Source: Pycnococcus provasolii
Lineage: Eukaryota; Chlorophyta; Pseudoscourfieldiophyceae; Pseudoscourfieldiales; Pycnococcaceae
Assembly: GCA_938743325.2 (NCBI GenBank)
Contig: OW568867.1
Coordinates: forward strand, 836,501-900,500
Direction of reading: 5' to 3'
DNA: 64,000 bases
A program made the translations under genes and the position numbers. Below, piece by piece: positions 39,580-49,300 of this stretch; within the stretch, counting starts at the first letter, position 1, and every line of letters begins with the position of its first letter. The notes below the pieces were generated by a model. The model saw nothing but the letters and a program-made list of their open reading frames with translations, was not told the DNA's origin and did not search any database.

Positions 39580-40065
39580 TCACGAGTCGTATAGCTGATT
39601 ACACGCGCGCTGCAGGTCGTTCGCGTTCACCTTTAGCGCGCCGGTGATTCGCTGGTCCTCAAAACCCAGCTCCTTCATCTTAGCAAAGTTGCGACAGAAC
39701 TCGACGTAGGTATTTTCAGGCGTCTTATTCGAGCCACCGGCTGGACCGAACGCGGCGAACGCGAAAGCGAGCGAGTGCTCCGTGCACACGTCAGGATACC
39801 TCCGTAGCAAAGGCGCCATGAGCTTCCTTTCCTCTTCCATCGCGCGGCTCGCCAAAGCTTGTGTGTCAATCGGCATCCCATCTTCTGCGCGCTTCACGAC
39901 ATCCTTTTCCATCTGATAGTCGAACGCAAAAGATGTCTGGTTTGGCGCTGGTTTGACAGGTGGTGGTGCTGCTGGGATCCCCGCATCCCACGCAGGTGCG
40001 AAGCCAATGTTCATCTTCGAGAGCATGGCGCGAGACTGCGAGTCTGGGTGCTCCATGTGCGCCAT
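39580..40065 (-). CDS. UBA-domain protein
   Basis: This 161-residue protein has a Pro-rich linker (PAAPPPVKPAPNQTSF), a charged helical middle and a C-terminal UBA-like three-helix domain (about 125-161). The domain reads KMKELGFEDQRITGALKVNA, then DLQRACNQLY. UBA domains bind ubiquitin. ATG 40065 has a good context (CCATGG). A second in-frame ATG at 40143 would add 26 residues but lies right beside a telomere-like run, so I prefer the inner one. TTACA (TGTAA on the gene strand) follows the stop near 39572. Confidence 0.72.
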   Translation of the reverse strand: MAHMEHPDSQSRAMLSKMNIGFAPAWDAGIPAAPPPVKPAPNQTSFAFDYQMEKDVVKRAEDGMPIDTQALASRAMEEERKLMAPLLRRYPDVCTEHSLAFAFAAFGPAGGSNKTPENTYVEFCRNFAKMKELGFEDQRITGALKVNANDLQRACNQLYDS

Positions 40066-40147
40066 GGATGACGGAGGGAGGGGTGAGAAAGATTCGCGAA
40101 GCAGGCAGGTGCGCGTACCAAAGCAGGTCCTCCCAAATACCATGGAG

Positions 40148-40175
40148 TAACCCTAACCCTAACCCTAACCCTAAT
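40148..40175. repeat. Telomere-like CCCTAA array
   Basis: Four units of CCCTAA lie 83 bases upstream of the UBA gene start. On the gene strand this reads TTAGGG. Confidence 0.85.
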
Positions 40176-40356
40176 CAGGCGTTAGCAGGGTTGGGTTCTT
40201 CCCTTCCTTCCTTCGGGCGGGCGGGCGGGCTCCCTCCTCCTGCCACGACCTGGGCGTGGCATCCTGTGCTTTTGTCGCCGCACCTTGCGTCGACTTCAAG
40301 CACTCGCGCGTCGGAGTTACGCGCAGAGGTCACTGTAGGACTGTGTCCACAGTTTC

Positions 40357-40632
40357 ATGGCGGCACTTGGAGGCGCCGACCAACCCGGACTCGCAGAGCA
40401 AATTCAGTTGCTCCGCGAGCAAAACAACCTGCTTGTGCAGCAGAACTTGCAGCTGCAGCAGGGAAGGCCCGCGGCCAGGGTTCAACCGCAGCCAGAGCGT
40501 CGTCGTTTTCTCGAGCCTCCCACGGAGGCGGATCTCGACGAACAGCGTCTATACTTACTTGATCCCCGCTACGCTTACGCGCGGGCCGAATTCGCACCGC
40601 CTTCCCACGGACGTTGCGGGAGCTCAAGGTGA
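40357..40632 (+). other. Unassigned open frame with coiled-coil start, possibly element-derived
   Basis: A 91-residue frame begins MAALGGADQPGLAEQIQLLR and has a Gln/Leu-rich coiled-coil run followed by an Arg/Pro-rich part. It lies beside the retroelement fossil and may be a gag-like remnant, but nothing proves it. I do not call a host gene here. Confidence 0.3.
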
Positions 40633-40902
40633 GCCACATCTGCTTAACCTCACCAGTGAGTACATCTACCTTCACGCGGTGGAGAAGGGCAAGAAGCACG
40701 ACTCGACGGTGTTGCGCATTTTGCTTAGCTTGTTGTCGTACCTCGATCTTCACCACCGTAGAAGTGGCGATAAGGCCTTCAATCAAATCCCATCCAAATC
40801 CAACCCAATATCTTCACCAGTAGGTAAATCAGGAGCCAGGGAGCCGCCACTCCTTCACATGTCACAAACCCACGTGGCGGAACTCCGAAACCAAACTCAC
40901 CT

Positions 40903-41019
40903 GAAACCCCTAAAGCATAACCCCAGTCCGGGAGCCCAAAAACCGATTCCAAGGCACCCGAAACCCCAATCCATCAAAACCCCAAAACAGAACCTGCGAG
41001 AACTAAACGCCCTCGCTCA
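40903..41019. repeat. 117-bp direct repeat, copy 1
   Basis: Starts GAAACCCCTAAAGCATAACC and ends AACGCCCTCGCTCA. It is the same as 41293-41409, 390 bases away, with no difference that I can see. It may be a fragment of an LTR or a segmental duplicate. Confidence 0.9.
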
Positions 41020-41292
41020 CTCCTCCCGAGCAGGGTCTCGGGGTACAAACTCCCTGCACAGTGTCCTGTCACGCAACCTGCAGAAATCATCACGCGATAG
41101 CCCCTTAGTAAGAAGATCAGCCAATTGATCTTTTGTGTCGATGTATCGCAGCTCCAACACTAGACGTCGCACCTGATCGCGCACATCTTGCAGCCGCACA
41201 TCGATGTGTTTAGTGCGTCCGCTGTAGACAATGTCACGCAGAATTGTGATGGCAGCTGTGTTGTCCTCGTACACGATAGTTGGCCCAGGTAC

Positions 41293-41409
41293 GAAACCCC
41301 TAAAGCATAACCCCAGTCCGGGAGCCCAAAAACCGATTCCAAGGCACCCGAAACCCCAATCCATCAAAACCCCAAAACAGAACCTGCGAGAACTAAACGC
41401 CCTCGCTCA
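41293..41409. repeat. 117-bp direct repeat, copy 2
   Basis: Second copy of the 40903-41019 repeat. It marks the other edge of the copia RNase H remnant and adjoins the minus-strand frame that ends near 41393. Confidence 0.9.
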
Positions 41410-42100
41410 GGCTCATGACGCACGGCGCCGAAGACGACGGGCGTTGCGTAGGGCGAAGGTAGTGCAGTAACGAACAATCAAGCGGAAAGTCGAACCCACC
41501 ATGTGTGGTGAGCCAGGTCAGGCCACGCTGGAGGGTAAGCAGCGACGTAGCGCGCGTTACGCCACGCTGACGCCGATCAAAGAGCGCACGCGTAGCGAGC
41601 CCGCTCAGAGATGGCGAGATGCGTGTGTGCGCAGCAGCAGCAGCGTCATGCAGATCGCGCAGAGTAGTAGCGACAGGTCCGAGCGTGGACGGGCCGAAGC
41701 GGACAAGGATCTGGAGGACGAGGTAGGCGACGTGAGCGGGATCAGCACGAAAGCATTCGGTGAGGGAAGAGCCCAGCATGCGCGCGATGGCTTCATCAGG
41801 AAGCAGCGGAAGCAAGCGCGCCGCATCACGGAGGCGATCGCGGCATTGGAGATCGGCAAGAGTAAGAATCGACGACGCAGTAGGCACAGGGTAAAGACGA
41901 GCAACAGCAGAGGGAACGAAGGAAGCCCAGGAGTTGGACGGGTAACGGGCGGACGGCGCGGCAGAAGGAGGAAGATATAGAGGAGAATTCAGCGGCGCGA
42001 CGGGTGGTGGAGCGACTGGAATGGAAGGGAAGACAGCGGCGCGGCGAGGTGGTGCTTCGTCAATGGCACGAGCAGCAGACGTCGCGGCATGCAAAAGCAT
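41393..42100 (-). other. Unassigned minus-strand open frame, possibly element-derived
   Basis: An open frame of about 235 residues begins MLLHAATSAARAIDEAPPRR. It has a Pro/Ala-rich first part and a helical second part (RLRDAARLLPLLPDEAIARM). I do not recognise it. It has the same orientation as the copia remnant and runs into the second 117-bp repeat, so it may be a 5' part of the same or another fossil element. Confidence 0.35.
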
Positions 42101-42475
42101 GGTGTTTTCAGGTCGTAGCGTGTCGTCACGCAGTTGGTGACTAGCTTCAACGTCAAGAATGACTCCGGGACTGGCTGCGTGTAGGGTTCGTATCAATCCA
42201 ATCCTTGGGGTTCCCAATTGTACTTATGCCGAGCCCATCCAAACCGTCGACAAGCGTAAAGTTTTTTTAAGGTTGGCTGCTTGGGGAAGAAGGGACATGT
42301 GTGTGATGTGACAGACGCCCCAGGGGTAAACTAAAGTTTTCGTGGTCCCTCTCTCGGCAAACCCCGCCATTTCATTTTTATTCTTTCTTCATCTTCATCG
42401 GAATCGGGGCGTGCGTGCGCCTCCTCTGACGTCAGGAACGGAGTTCACGTTTGTACCTCGCGCTCATCGGAGCTC

Positions 42476-45400
42476 ATGGCATGGGCTCCCCCTTTCAACC
42501 ACGTGGATGATGTTGGTTACAATAATTATAATACCGTTGGTAATAATACAGTCGTCATAGACCTCCTCGACTCCTCTGAGGACCTTGCAGGTGTTGATGA
42601 CGTGGTTGATGACGACCGTCGCTTGGCGTTTTCAGCCGCGACGACGTCCGGGTCTGTGCAGAAACATAAAAATGTCAATCCCTTAACGAATCCGAGCAAG
42701 CGGGATTTGGCGCCGGCTCCTCGCGTGGACGTTATTGACATGGAAGGAATAGTGGCGCAAGACAGCGAGGGCGGCAAGGGACGCGACTTGAAACCAGCGC
42801 CCAAGCTTGTCGCGGTCAAACGACGAAACACGGTGAACCTCGGAACCGCTGCTCATGAAGAGGATCGTGAAGAGCACCCTGCAAAGCGTGCCAAGAGCAA
42901 CGTGGTGGAGCCTCGTGCACTCACCTTCCAAGAGTTGGCGGACATGCAGAGTTGGCAAAGTTGGCAGAGTTGGCAGCCTGACAGGTACCTCGAAAAAGCG
43001 ACTGCAGCTGTGGAAACAAACGAGGGGAAAGCCGCGATGAAAGCTCCTACGCCCAACGCGGGGACATCTGACGTGATAAACTATCGCGGTGTCTACCCGT
43101 CACAACGATACGTCGATGAGTTCTATGCGCAATTGAAGGTCAACAACGTCAACGTGAATCTCTGCAAGTCCGACGACAAGACCAAGCTTGCACACATTCG
43201 TGACTACGTCATCCGCGAGTGCAACCTCACAAACGCCCGGAACTTCGACGACGCGACACCGCTTCCTCGCGAGTACCTAGAGGAAGCGCTTGCAGCTGTG
43301 GTCAAGACGAAACAGCACCAAGAATCAGGCAATGTGCCACCGTACCAAAACGACGACGAGACGGTGGCGAAGGGGAAAGCCGCGATGAGGAGCGAAGATG
43401 CAGCTCCTACGCCCAACGCGGGGACATCTGACGTGATAAACTATCGCGGTGTCTACCCATCACAACGATACGTCGATGAGTTCTATGCGCAATTGAAGGT
43501 CAACAACGTCAACGTGAATCTCTGCAAGTCCGACGACAAGACCAAGCTTGCACACATTCGTGACTACATCATCCGCGAGTGCAACCTCACAAACGCCCGG
43601 AACTTCGACGACGCGACACCGCTTCCTCGCGAGTACCTAGAGGAAGCGCTTGCAGCTGTGGTCAAGACGAAACAGCACCAAGAATCAGGCAATGTGCCAC
43701 CGTACCAAAACGACGACGAGACGGTGGCGAAGGGGAAAGCCGCGATGAGGAGCGAAGATGCAGCTCCTACGCCCAACGCGGGGACATCTGGCGCGGAACA
43801 CGCAACTGTGACGACCACGGCAAAGTATCGCGGTGTCTACCCATATCCTTCCTCATCAGGTGAGTTCTACGCGCAATTGAGGGTGAACGCTGCTGGTGTT
43901 ACCGTTGGTGTTACCGTCGCCAAGTCCGACGACAAGACCAAGCTTGCACACATTCGCGACTACGTCATCCGCGAGTGCAACCTCACAAGCACCCGGAACT
44001 TCGACGACGCGACACCGCTTCCTCGCGAGTACCTAGAGGAAGCGACTGCGGCTGTGGTCAAGACGAAGCGGTACCTCGGTTCAGGCAACGTGCCATCTCA
44101 CCAAGAATCTGCGAAGCACACCACCGACGAGCGCGTTGCGAAAAACGACGACGCAACAGTGGCGAAGGGGAAAGCCGCGATGAGAAGCGAAGATGCAGCT
44201 CCTACGCCCAACGCGGGGACATCTGACGCGACAACGGCGAATTATTTCGGTGTCTCCCCATCGCGCTATTCCTCAGGCGAGTTCTATGCGCGATTGAAGG
44301 CCAACAGCGTCACCGTGCACCTCTGCAAGTCCGACGACAAGACCAAGCTTGCGCTCATTCGCGACTTCGTCATCCGTGTGTGCAACCTCACAAACGCCCG
44401 GAACTTCGATGACGCGACACCGCTTCCTCGCGAGTACCTAGAGGAAGCGCTTGCAGCTGTGGTCAAGACGAAGCGGTGCCTCGGTTCAGGCAACGTGCCA
44501 TCTCACCAAGAATCATCGATGCACACCACCGACGAGCGCGTTGCGAAAAACGACGACGCAACAGTGGCGAAGGGGAAAGCCGCGATGAGAAGCGAAGTTG
44601 CAGCTCCTACGCCCAACGCGGGGACATCTGACGCGGCGAAGTATCGCGGTGTCTACAAATACCCGAATAGTCAAGATTTTTACGCGCAATTGTGTCTGAA
44701 CAATAAAGGCTACAACATTGGTTTTTCCAAGGACACGGCCAAGCTTGCGCTCATTCGTGACTACGTCATCCGCGAGTGCAACCTCACAAACGCCCGGAAC
44801 TTCGATGACGCGACGACGCTTCCTCACGAGTACCTAGAGGAAGCGCTTGCAGCTGTGGTCAAGACGAAGGCGTACCTCGGTTCCGGTAATGTGCTGCCAC
44901 CGCCATCGTACCAAGAAGCTGAGAAGCATGCAAAGAAGAAGACTTTGAGCAAGGGGGTCTCGTTTAGCTGCAAGGGCGTTGGCACACTCTCGTCGATGAT
45001 TGGGCGTCGAGTGACGAAGAAGTTCGGCGACAGGTTTTACAACGGCGTCGTCGATGGGTGTGAGGGTACGATGCGTTGGTATCACATCACGTACGATGAC
45101 GGAGATGCCGAGGATATTGCATTTACGGAGTTCCTCGAGCTCACCCACGGACCTGACATCAACAATGCCTTCTTCACGGCAAAGGGAGCAGAGCAGGTAT
45201 CTCGCGTGCTTGGGTGCACGTTTGCTACGGAAACTGCGAAGTCTGTCTGGGACGCGTGTTGGAGTCGAGCGAAGAAACAACGCCAGGATCCGAAGATGCT
45301 CCCCGGGATTGGTGGTTTCGAAGTCAAAAGCTACTACGACGCCGATCACCCCTCGTGTTTATCATCCGCCAACCTCTTTGAGTCCATCTCAAAGTATTTG

Positions 45401-46060
45401 ACAGATCTAGGATTCGACGTCGGCGCTTGTGTTTACCATGGAGCAACGCCCATGCTGCCGCTGAACGCCCCGCATCATCTCAATCTTGAGGAGTACGTGG
45501 TTGCCGCCGATGATCCGAGAGAGGGATTGCGTGGGCAGAAGGGATGCCGTGTGAAGCCTGGCGGTCAACCCATCGCCGCTGGCACGACTCTCGGTGTGTA
45601 CGGAGGGCAGCTTCTGATGTCGGGCGAAGTGCATGAGCTGAAAAGCGTGAAGGATAGCGTCCAGGGTGGCATTCTTTGCTTTTTGAGGGCGGAGCTACAA
45701 GCGGAGTGCTTCACGGAGGAGTTTAACCATTTCAACTATGAGCAAGGAGAGGAGATCCCGCTCGACGGCGAGAAGCTCGCCGTCTGTGCCGTCGACGTGG
45801 ACGACAACCTAATGCACCGCATAAACGACGTGCGCATCTCCCCACTTTCGAAGAAATCGGAGATGCTGCCAGGTGGCGCGAATGTCGAGTACGTCGAGAC
45901 GTGTGTATGCGGTTTTCCGTTCGTTTTCCTCGTTGCGAGACAGGATTTGGCACCTAGCGAAGACCTCCGTGGAAATTACGGTGATGCCTATTGGCACATG
46001 GTAAGAGAGTACGTGAGCCGCATCAAGGTTTGTAAGGAGGCTGCTACGTTCAACCAGTAG
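42476..46060 (+). CDS. AP2-like repeat / Tudor-like / SET-like chromatin protein, copy A
   Basis: The 1194-residue protein starts with a SIM-like motif (TVVIDLLDSSED, about 25-36) and basic patches. Five AP2-like units follow, starting near residues 203, 323, 451, 590 and 723. Each has YRGVYPS, then FYAQLKVN, then LAHIRDYVIRECNLTNARNF, mirroring the YRGV...F.A.I...AA.AYD..A...NF layout of AP2/ERF DNA-binding domains. A Tudor-like domain follows (about 839-895: MIGRRVTKKFGDRFYNGVV, WYHITYDDGDAED), and then a SET-like domain (about 1030-1180: GTTLGVYGG, MHRINDVR, FVFLVARQDLAPSEDLRGNYGDAYW). The usual NHxxxPN is replaced by IND, so methyltransferase activity is unproven. Units 1 and 2 are near-identical 360-bp tandem copies. 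A TGTAA follows the stop. Confidence 0.8.
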   Translation: MAWAPPFNHVDDVGYNNYNTVGNNTVVIDLLDSSEDLAGVDDVVDDDRRLAFSAATTSGSVQKHKNVNPLTNPSKRDLAPAPRVDVIDMEGIVAQDSEGGKGRDLKPAPKLVAVKRRNTVNLGTAAHEEDREEHPAKRAKSNVVEPRALTFQELADMQSWQSWQSWQPDRYLEKATAAVETNEGKAAMKAPTPNAGTSDVINYRGVYPSQRYVDEFYAQLKVNNVNVNLCKSDDKTKLAHIRDYVIRECNLTNARNFDDATPLPREYLEEALAAVVKTKQHQESGNVPPYQNDDETVAKGKAAMRSEDAAPTPNAGTSDVINYRGVYPSQRYVDEFYAQLKVNNVNVNLCKSDDKTKLAHIRDYIIRECNLTNARNFDDATPLPREYLEEALAAVVKTKQHQESGNVPPYQNDDETVAKGKAAMRSEDAAPTPNAGTSGAEHATVTTTAKYRGVYPYPSSSGEFYAQLRVNAAGVTVGVTVAKSDDKTKLAHIRDYVIRECNLTSTRNFDDATPLPREYLEEATAAVVKTKRYLGSGNVPSHQESAKHTTDERVAKNDDATVAKGKAAMRSEDAAPTPNAGTSDATTANYFGVSPSRYSSGEFYARLKANSVTVHLCKSDDKTKLALIRDFVIRVCNLTNARNFDDATPLPREYLEEALAAVVKTKRCLGSGNVPSHQESSMHTTDERVAKNDDATVAKGKAAMRSEVAAPTPNAGTSDAAKYRGVYKYPNSQDFYAQLCLNNKGYNIGFSKDTAKLALIRDYVIRECNLTNARNFDDATTLPHEYLEEALAAVVKTKAYLGSGNVLPPPSYQEAEKHAKKKTLSKGVSFSCKGVGTLSSMIGRRVTKKFGDRFYNGVVDGCEGTMRWYHITYDDGDAEDIAFTEFLELTHGPDINNAFFTAKGAEQVSRVLGCTFATETAKSVWDACWSRAKKQRQDPKMLPGIGGFEVKSYYDADHPSCLSSANLFESISKYLTDLGFDVGACVYHGATPMLPLNAPHHLNLEEYVVAADDPREGLRGQKGCRVKPGGQPIAAGTTLGVYGGQLLMSGEVHELKSVKDSVQGGILCFLRAELQAECFTEEFNHFNYEQGEEIPLDGEKLAVCAVDVDDNLMHRINDVRISPLSKKSEMLPGGANVEYVETCVCGFPFVFLVARQDLAPSEDLRGNYGDAYWHMVREYVSRIKVCKEAATFNQ

Positions 46061-46357
46061 TAGCCTTATTGTTGTAAACACCTTATTGTGTATAAAGTAA
46101 CACACTTTTCTTGACACGATGGACAAAAACAGCGGAAAAAAAGAATGCATGTATTCCCTAATGAGGGAGAAATCTACCAGTCCCCGGGATTCGATCCAAA
46201 ACCCCATTCCGCACCACTGAATCAAAATCTACCCTCGACCAGATCCCTCGACCTCGAATTGGGGAAGGAGCCTTGCTCTAATTTAAAAATCTCCCCAGGT
46301 TGGTTGTTCCCGGACGACGTTGAGGTAACGTTTGTTTTTCGGTCCGTCACACACTCC

Positions 46358-49300
46358 ATGGCTCATGCTGATGCGTTGGAGGTTCAGCTCGGCGCGCGCG
46401 TCACCAAGCTGATCGAAGACGGAAACAACGAGTCCGAGGGAACGGGCACTGCCACGGACGAACAGGGAACGGGCAGGCACACGCACGTCGTCACGTTCGA
46501 CAATGGCGACGTCGAAAACTTCACGCTCAAGCAACTGCGAGAACAATGCACGCTCGTCGTTCCGGCTCCAGTGGTGAACAACAACCTAGAAGCAGCAACT
46601 ACACGTCAACGCGATGATACGACCGGGAAGGAGGAGGTGCCATCATCACTGGGCAAGCGCAAGGTAGCCAGCTTATTTTCTGAGCAAGAAGAAGTGCCAG
46701 ACGTGCTACTGCCGATGCTGGATGCCGCACGACTCACGCAACCTCCTCCACATGTACAAAAGCGTGGACCAGGAACGCCAAGGAAGGCACCACCGCCACC
46801 GCCGCCGCCACCGCCGCCGATGCCATCACCAATACCACCGCCGCCGCCGGAACCATCTGGAAAGAATCTTCTCCAAGCTGCTACTCAATTGACTCCGCAA
46901 CCATCACCGGCGGTGGCACAAGCTGCTGCCGAATTGACTCCGCTCGGCATGGGCATGGGCATGATGGGCATGGGCTCCAACCACATTGATGATGTTGTCG
47001 TCATAGACCTCGAAGTCGAAGACTCTGAGGACATTGTTGATGACAAGTTTGACCTTGATGACGACCATCGCTTGGCGTTTTACCAAAACGATGACGAGAC
47101 AGTGGCGAAGGGGAAAGCCGCGATGAGAAGCGAAGATGCAGCTCCTACGCACAACGCGCGGACATCTGACGTGACAAACTATCGCGGTGTCTACCCAATG
47201 CACCGTTCCTCACGCAAGTTCAACGCGCAATTGACCGTCAACAACGTCAGCGTGCACCTCTGCTATTCCGACGACGCGACCAAGCTTGCGCTCATTCGCG
47301 ACTACGTCATCCGCGAGTGCAACCTCACAAACGCCCGGAACTTCGATGACACGACGACGCTTCCTCGCGAGTACCTAGAGGAAGCGACTGCGGCTGTGGT
47401 CAAGACGAAGGGGTACCAAAAAACCCGCAAAGTGCCACCGTACCAAAACGACGACGAGACAGTGGCGAAGGGGAAAGCCGCGATGAGAAGCGAAGAAGAT
47501 GCAGCTCCTACGCACAACGCGCGGACATCTGACGCGGCAAACTATCGCGGTGTCTACCCAATGCACCGTTCCTCAGGCAAGTTCTACGCGCAATTGAAGG
47601 TCAACAATGTCAGCTTTCACCTCTGCAATTCCGACGACGCGACCAAGCTTGCGCTCATTCGCGACTACGTCATCCGCGAGTGCAACCTCATCAACAAGCG
47701 GAACTTCGATGACGCGACGACGCTTCCTCGCGAGTACCTAGAGGAAGCGCTTGCAGCTGTGGTCAAGACGAAGGGGTACCAAAAAGCCGGCAATGTGCCG
47801 CCACCGCCGCCGATGCCATCACCAATACCACCGCCGCCGCCGGAACCATCTGGAAAGAATCTTCTCCAAGCTGCTACTCAATTGACTCCGCAACCATCAC
47901 CGGCGGTGGCACAAGCTGCTGCCGAATTGACTCCGCTCGGCATGGGCATGGGCATGATGGGCATGGGCTCCAACCACATTGATGATGTTGTCGTCATAGA
48001 CCTCGAAGTCGAAGACTCTGAGGACGTGCGCACGCGACCGTCTCGCGCTTGCGCACGCCCGTCACGACGAACTATTGTTGATGACAAGGTTGACCTTGAT
48101 GACGACCATAACTTGGCGTTTTACCAAAACGATGACGAGACAGTGGCGAAGGGGAAAGCCGCGATGAGAAGCGAAGAAGATGCAGCTCCTACGCCCAACG
48201 CGGGGTCATCTGACGCGGCAAACTATCGCGGTGTCTACCCATCGCGTTGTTCCTCAGGCAAGTTCTTCGCGGGATTGACGGTCAACAATGTCAGCGTGCA
48301 CCTCTGCAAGTCCGACGACGCGACCAAGCTTGCGCTCATTCGTGACTACGTCATCCGCGAGTGCAACCTCACAAACGCCCGGAACTTCGATGACACGACG
48401 ACGCTTCCTCGCGAGTACCTAGAGGAAGCGACTGCGGCTGTGGTCAAGACGAAGGGGTACCAAAAAGCCGGCAATGTGCCGCCACCGCCACCGTACCAAA
48501 ACGATGACGCAACAGTGGCGAAGGGGAAAGCCGCGATGAGAAGCGAAGATGCAGCTCCTACGCACAACGCGGGGACATCTGACGCGGCGAAGTATCGCGG
48601 TGTCTACAAATACCCGAATAGCCAAGATTTTTACGCGCAATTGTCTCTGAACAATAAAGGCTACCACATTGGCAACTCCGACGACAAGACCAAGCTTGCG
48701 CTCATTCGCGACTTCGTCATCCGCGTGTGCAAGCTCACAAACGCCCGGAACTTCGACGACGCGACGACGCTTCCTCGCGAGTACTTAGAGGAAGCGCTTG
48801 CAGCTGTGGTCAAGACGAAGAGGTACCTCGATTCCGGCAATGTGCCGCCATCGCCATCGTACCAAGAAGCTGAGAAGCATGCAAAGAAGACTTTGAGCAA
48901 GGGGGTCTCGTTTAGCTGCAAGGGCGTTGGCACACTCTCGTCGATGATTGGGCGTCGAGTTACGAAGAAGTTCGGCGACAGGTTTTACAATGGCGTCGTC
49001 GATGGGTGTGAGGGTACGATGCGTTGGTATCACGTCACGTACGACGACGGAGATGCCGAGGATATTGCATTTACGGAGTTCCTCGAGCTCACCCACGGAC
49101 TTGACGACATCAACAATGCCTTCTTCACGGCAAAGGGAGCAGAGCAGGTATCTCGCGTGCTTGGGTGCACGTTTGCAACGGAAACTGCGAGGTCTGTCTG
49201 GGACGCGTGTTGGAGTCGAGCGAAGAAACAACGCCTGGATCCGAAGATGCTGCCCGGGATTGGTGGTTTCGAAGTCAAAAGCTGCTACGACGCCGATCAC

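Larger units (their letters stand above)
40903..41409 (-). mobile_element. Broken Ty1/copia LTR-retrotransposon fossil (RNase H end of pol)
   Basis: The minus strand between two direct repeats carries the C-terminal RNase H part of a Ty1/copia polyprotein (YEDNTAAI, SGRTKHIDVR, YIDTKDQLADLLTKGL). Integrase, reverse transcriptase and protease are not seen nearby, so the copy is broken and mostly missing. The flanking 117-bp direct repeats (40903-41019 and 41293-41409) look identical, which suggests that the rearrangement is young even though the element is a remnant. Confidence 0.8.

Noticed and set aside
40256-41128. 290-residue plus-strand frame across the repeat and copia remnant
   Set aside because: It runs through the direct repeat and antisense to the RNase H remnant, so it is not one gene.
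46175-46230. tRNA-like box A and box B on the minus strand
   Set aside because: TCAGTGGT and GGATCGAATCCC are present but only about 15 bases apart, with no room for an anticodon arm; at most a tRNA-derived remnant. It also argues against the upstream ATG at 46145.
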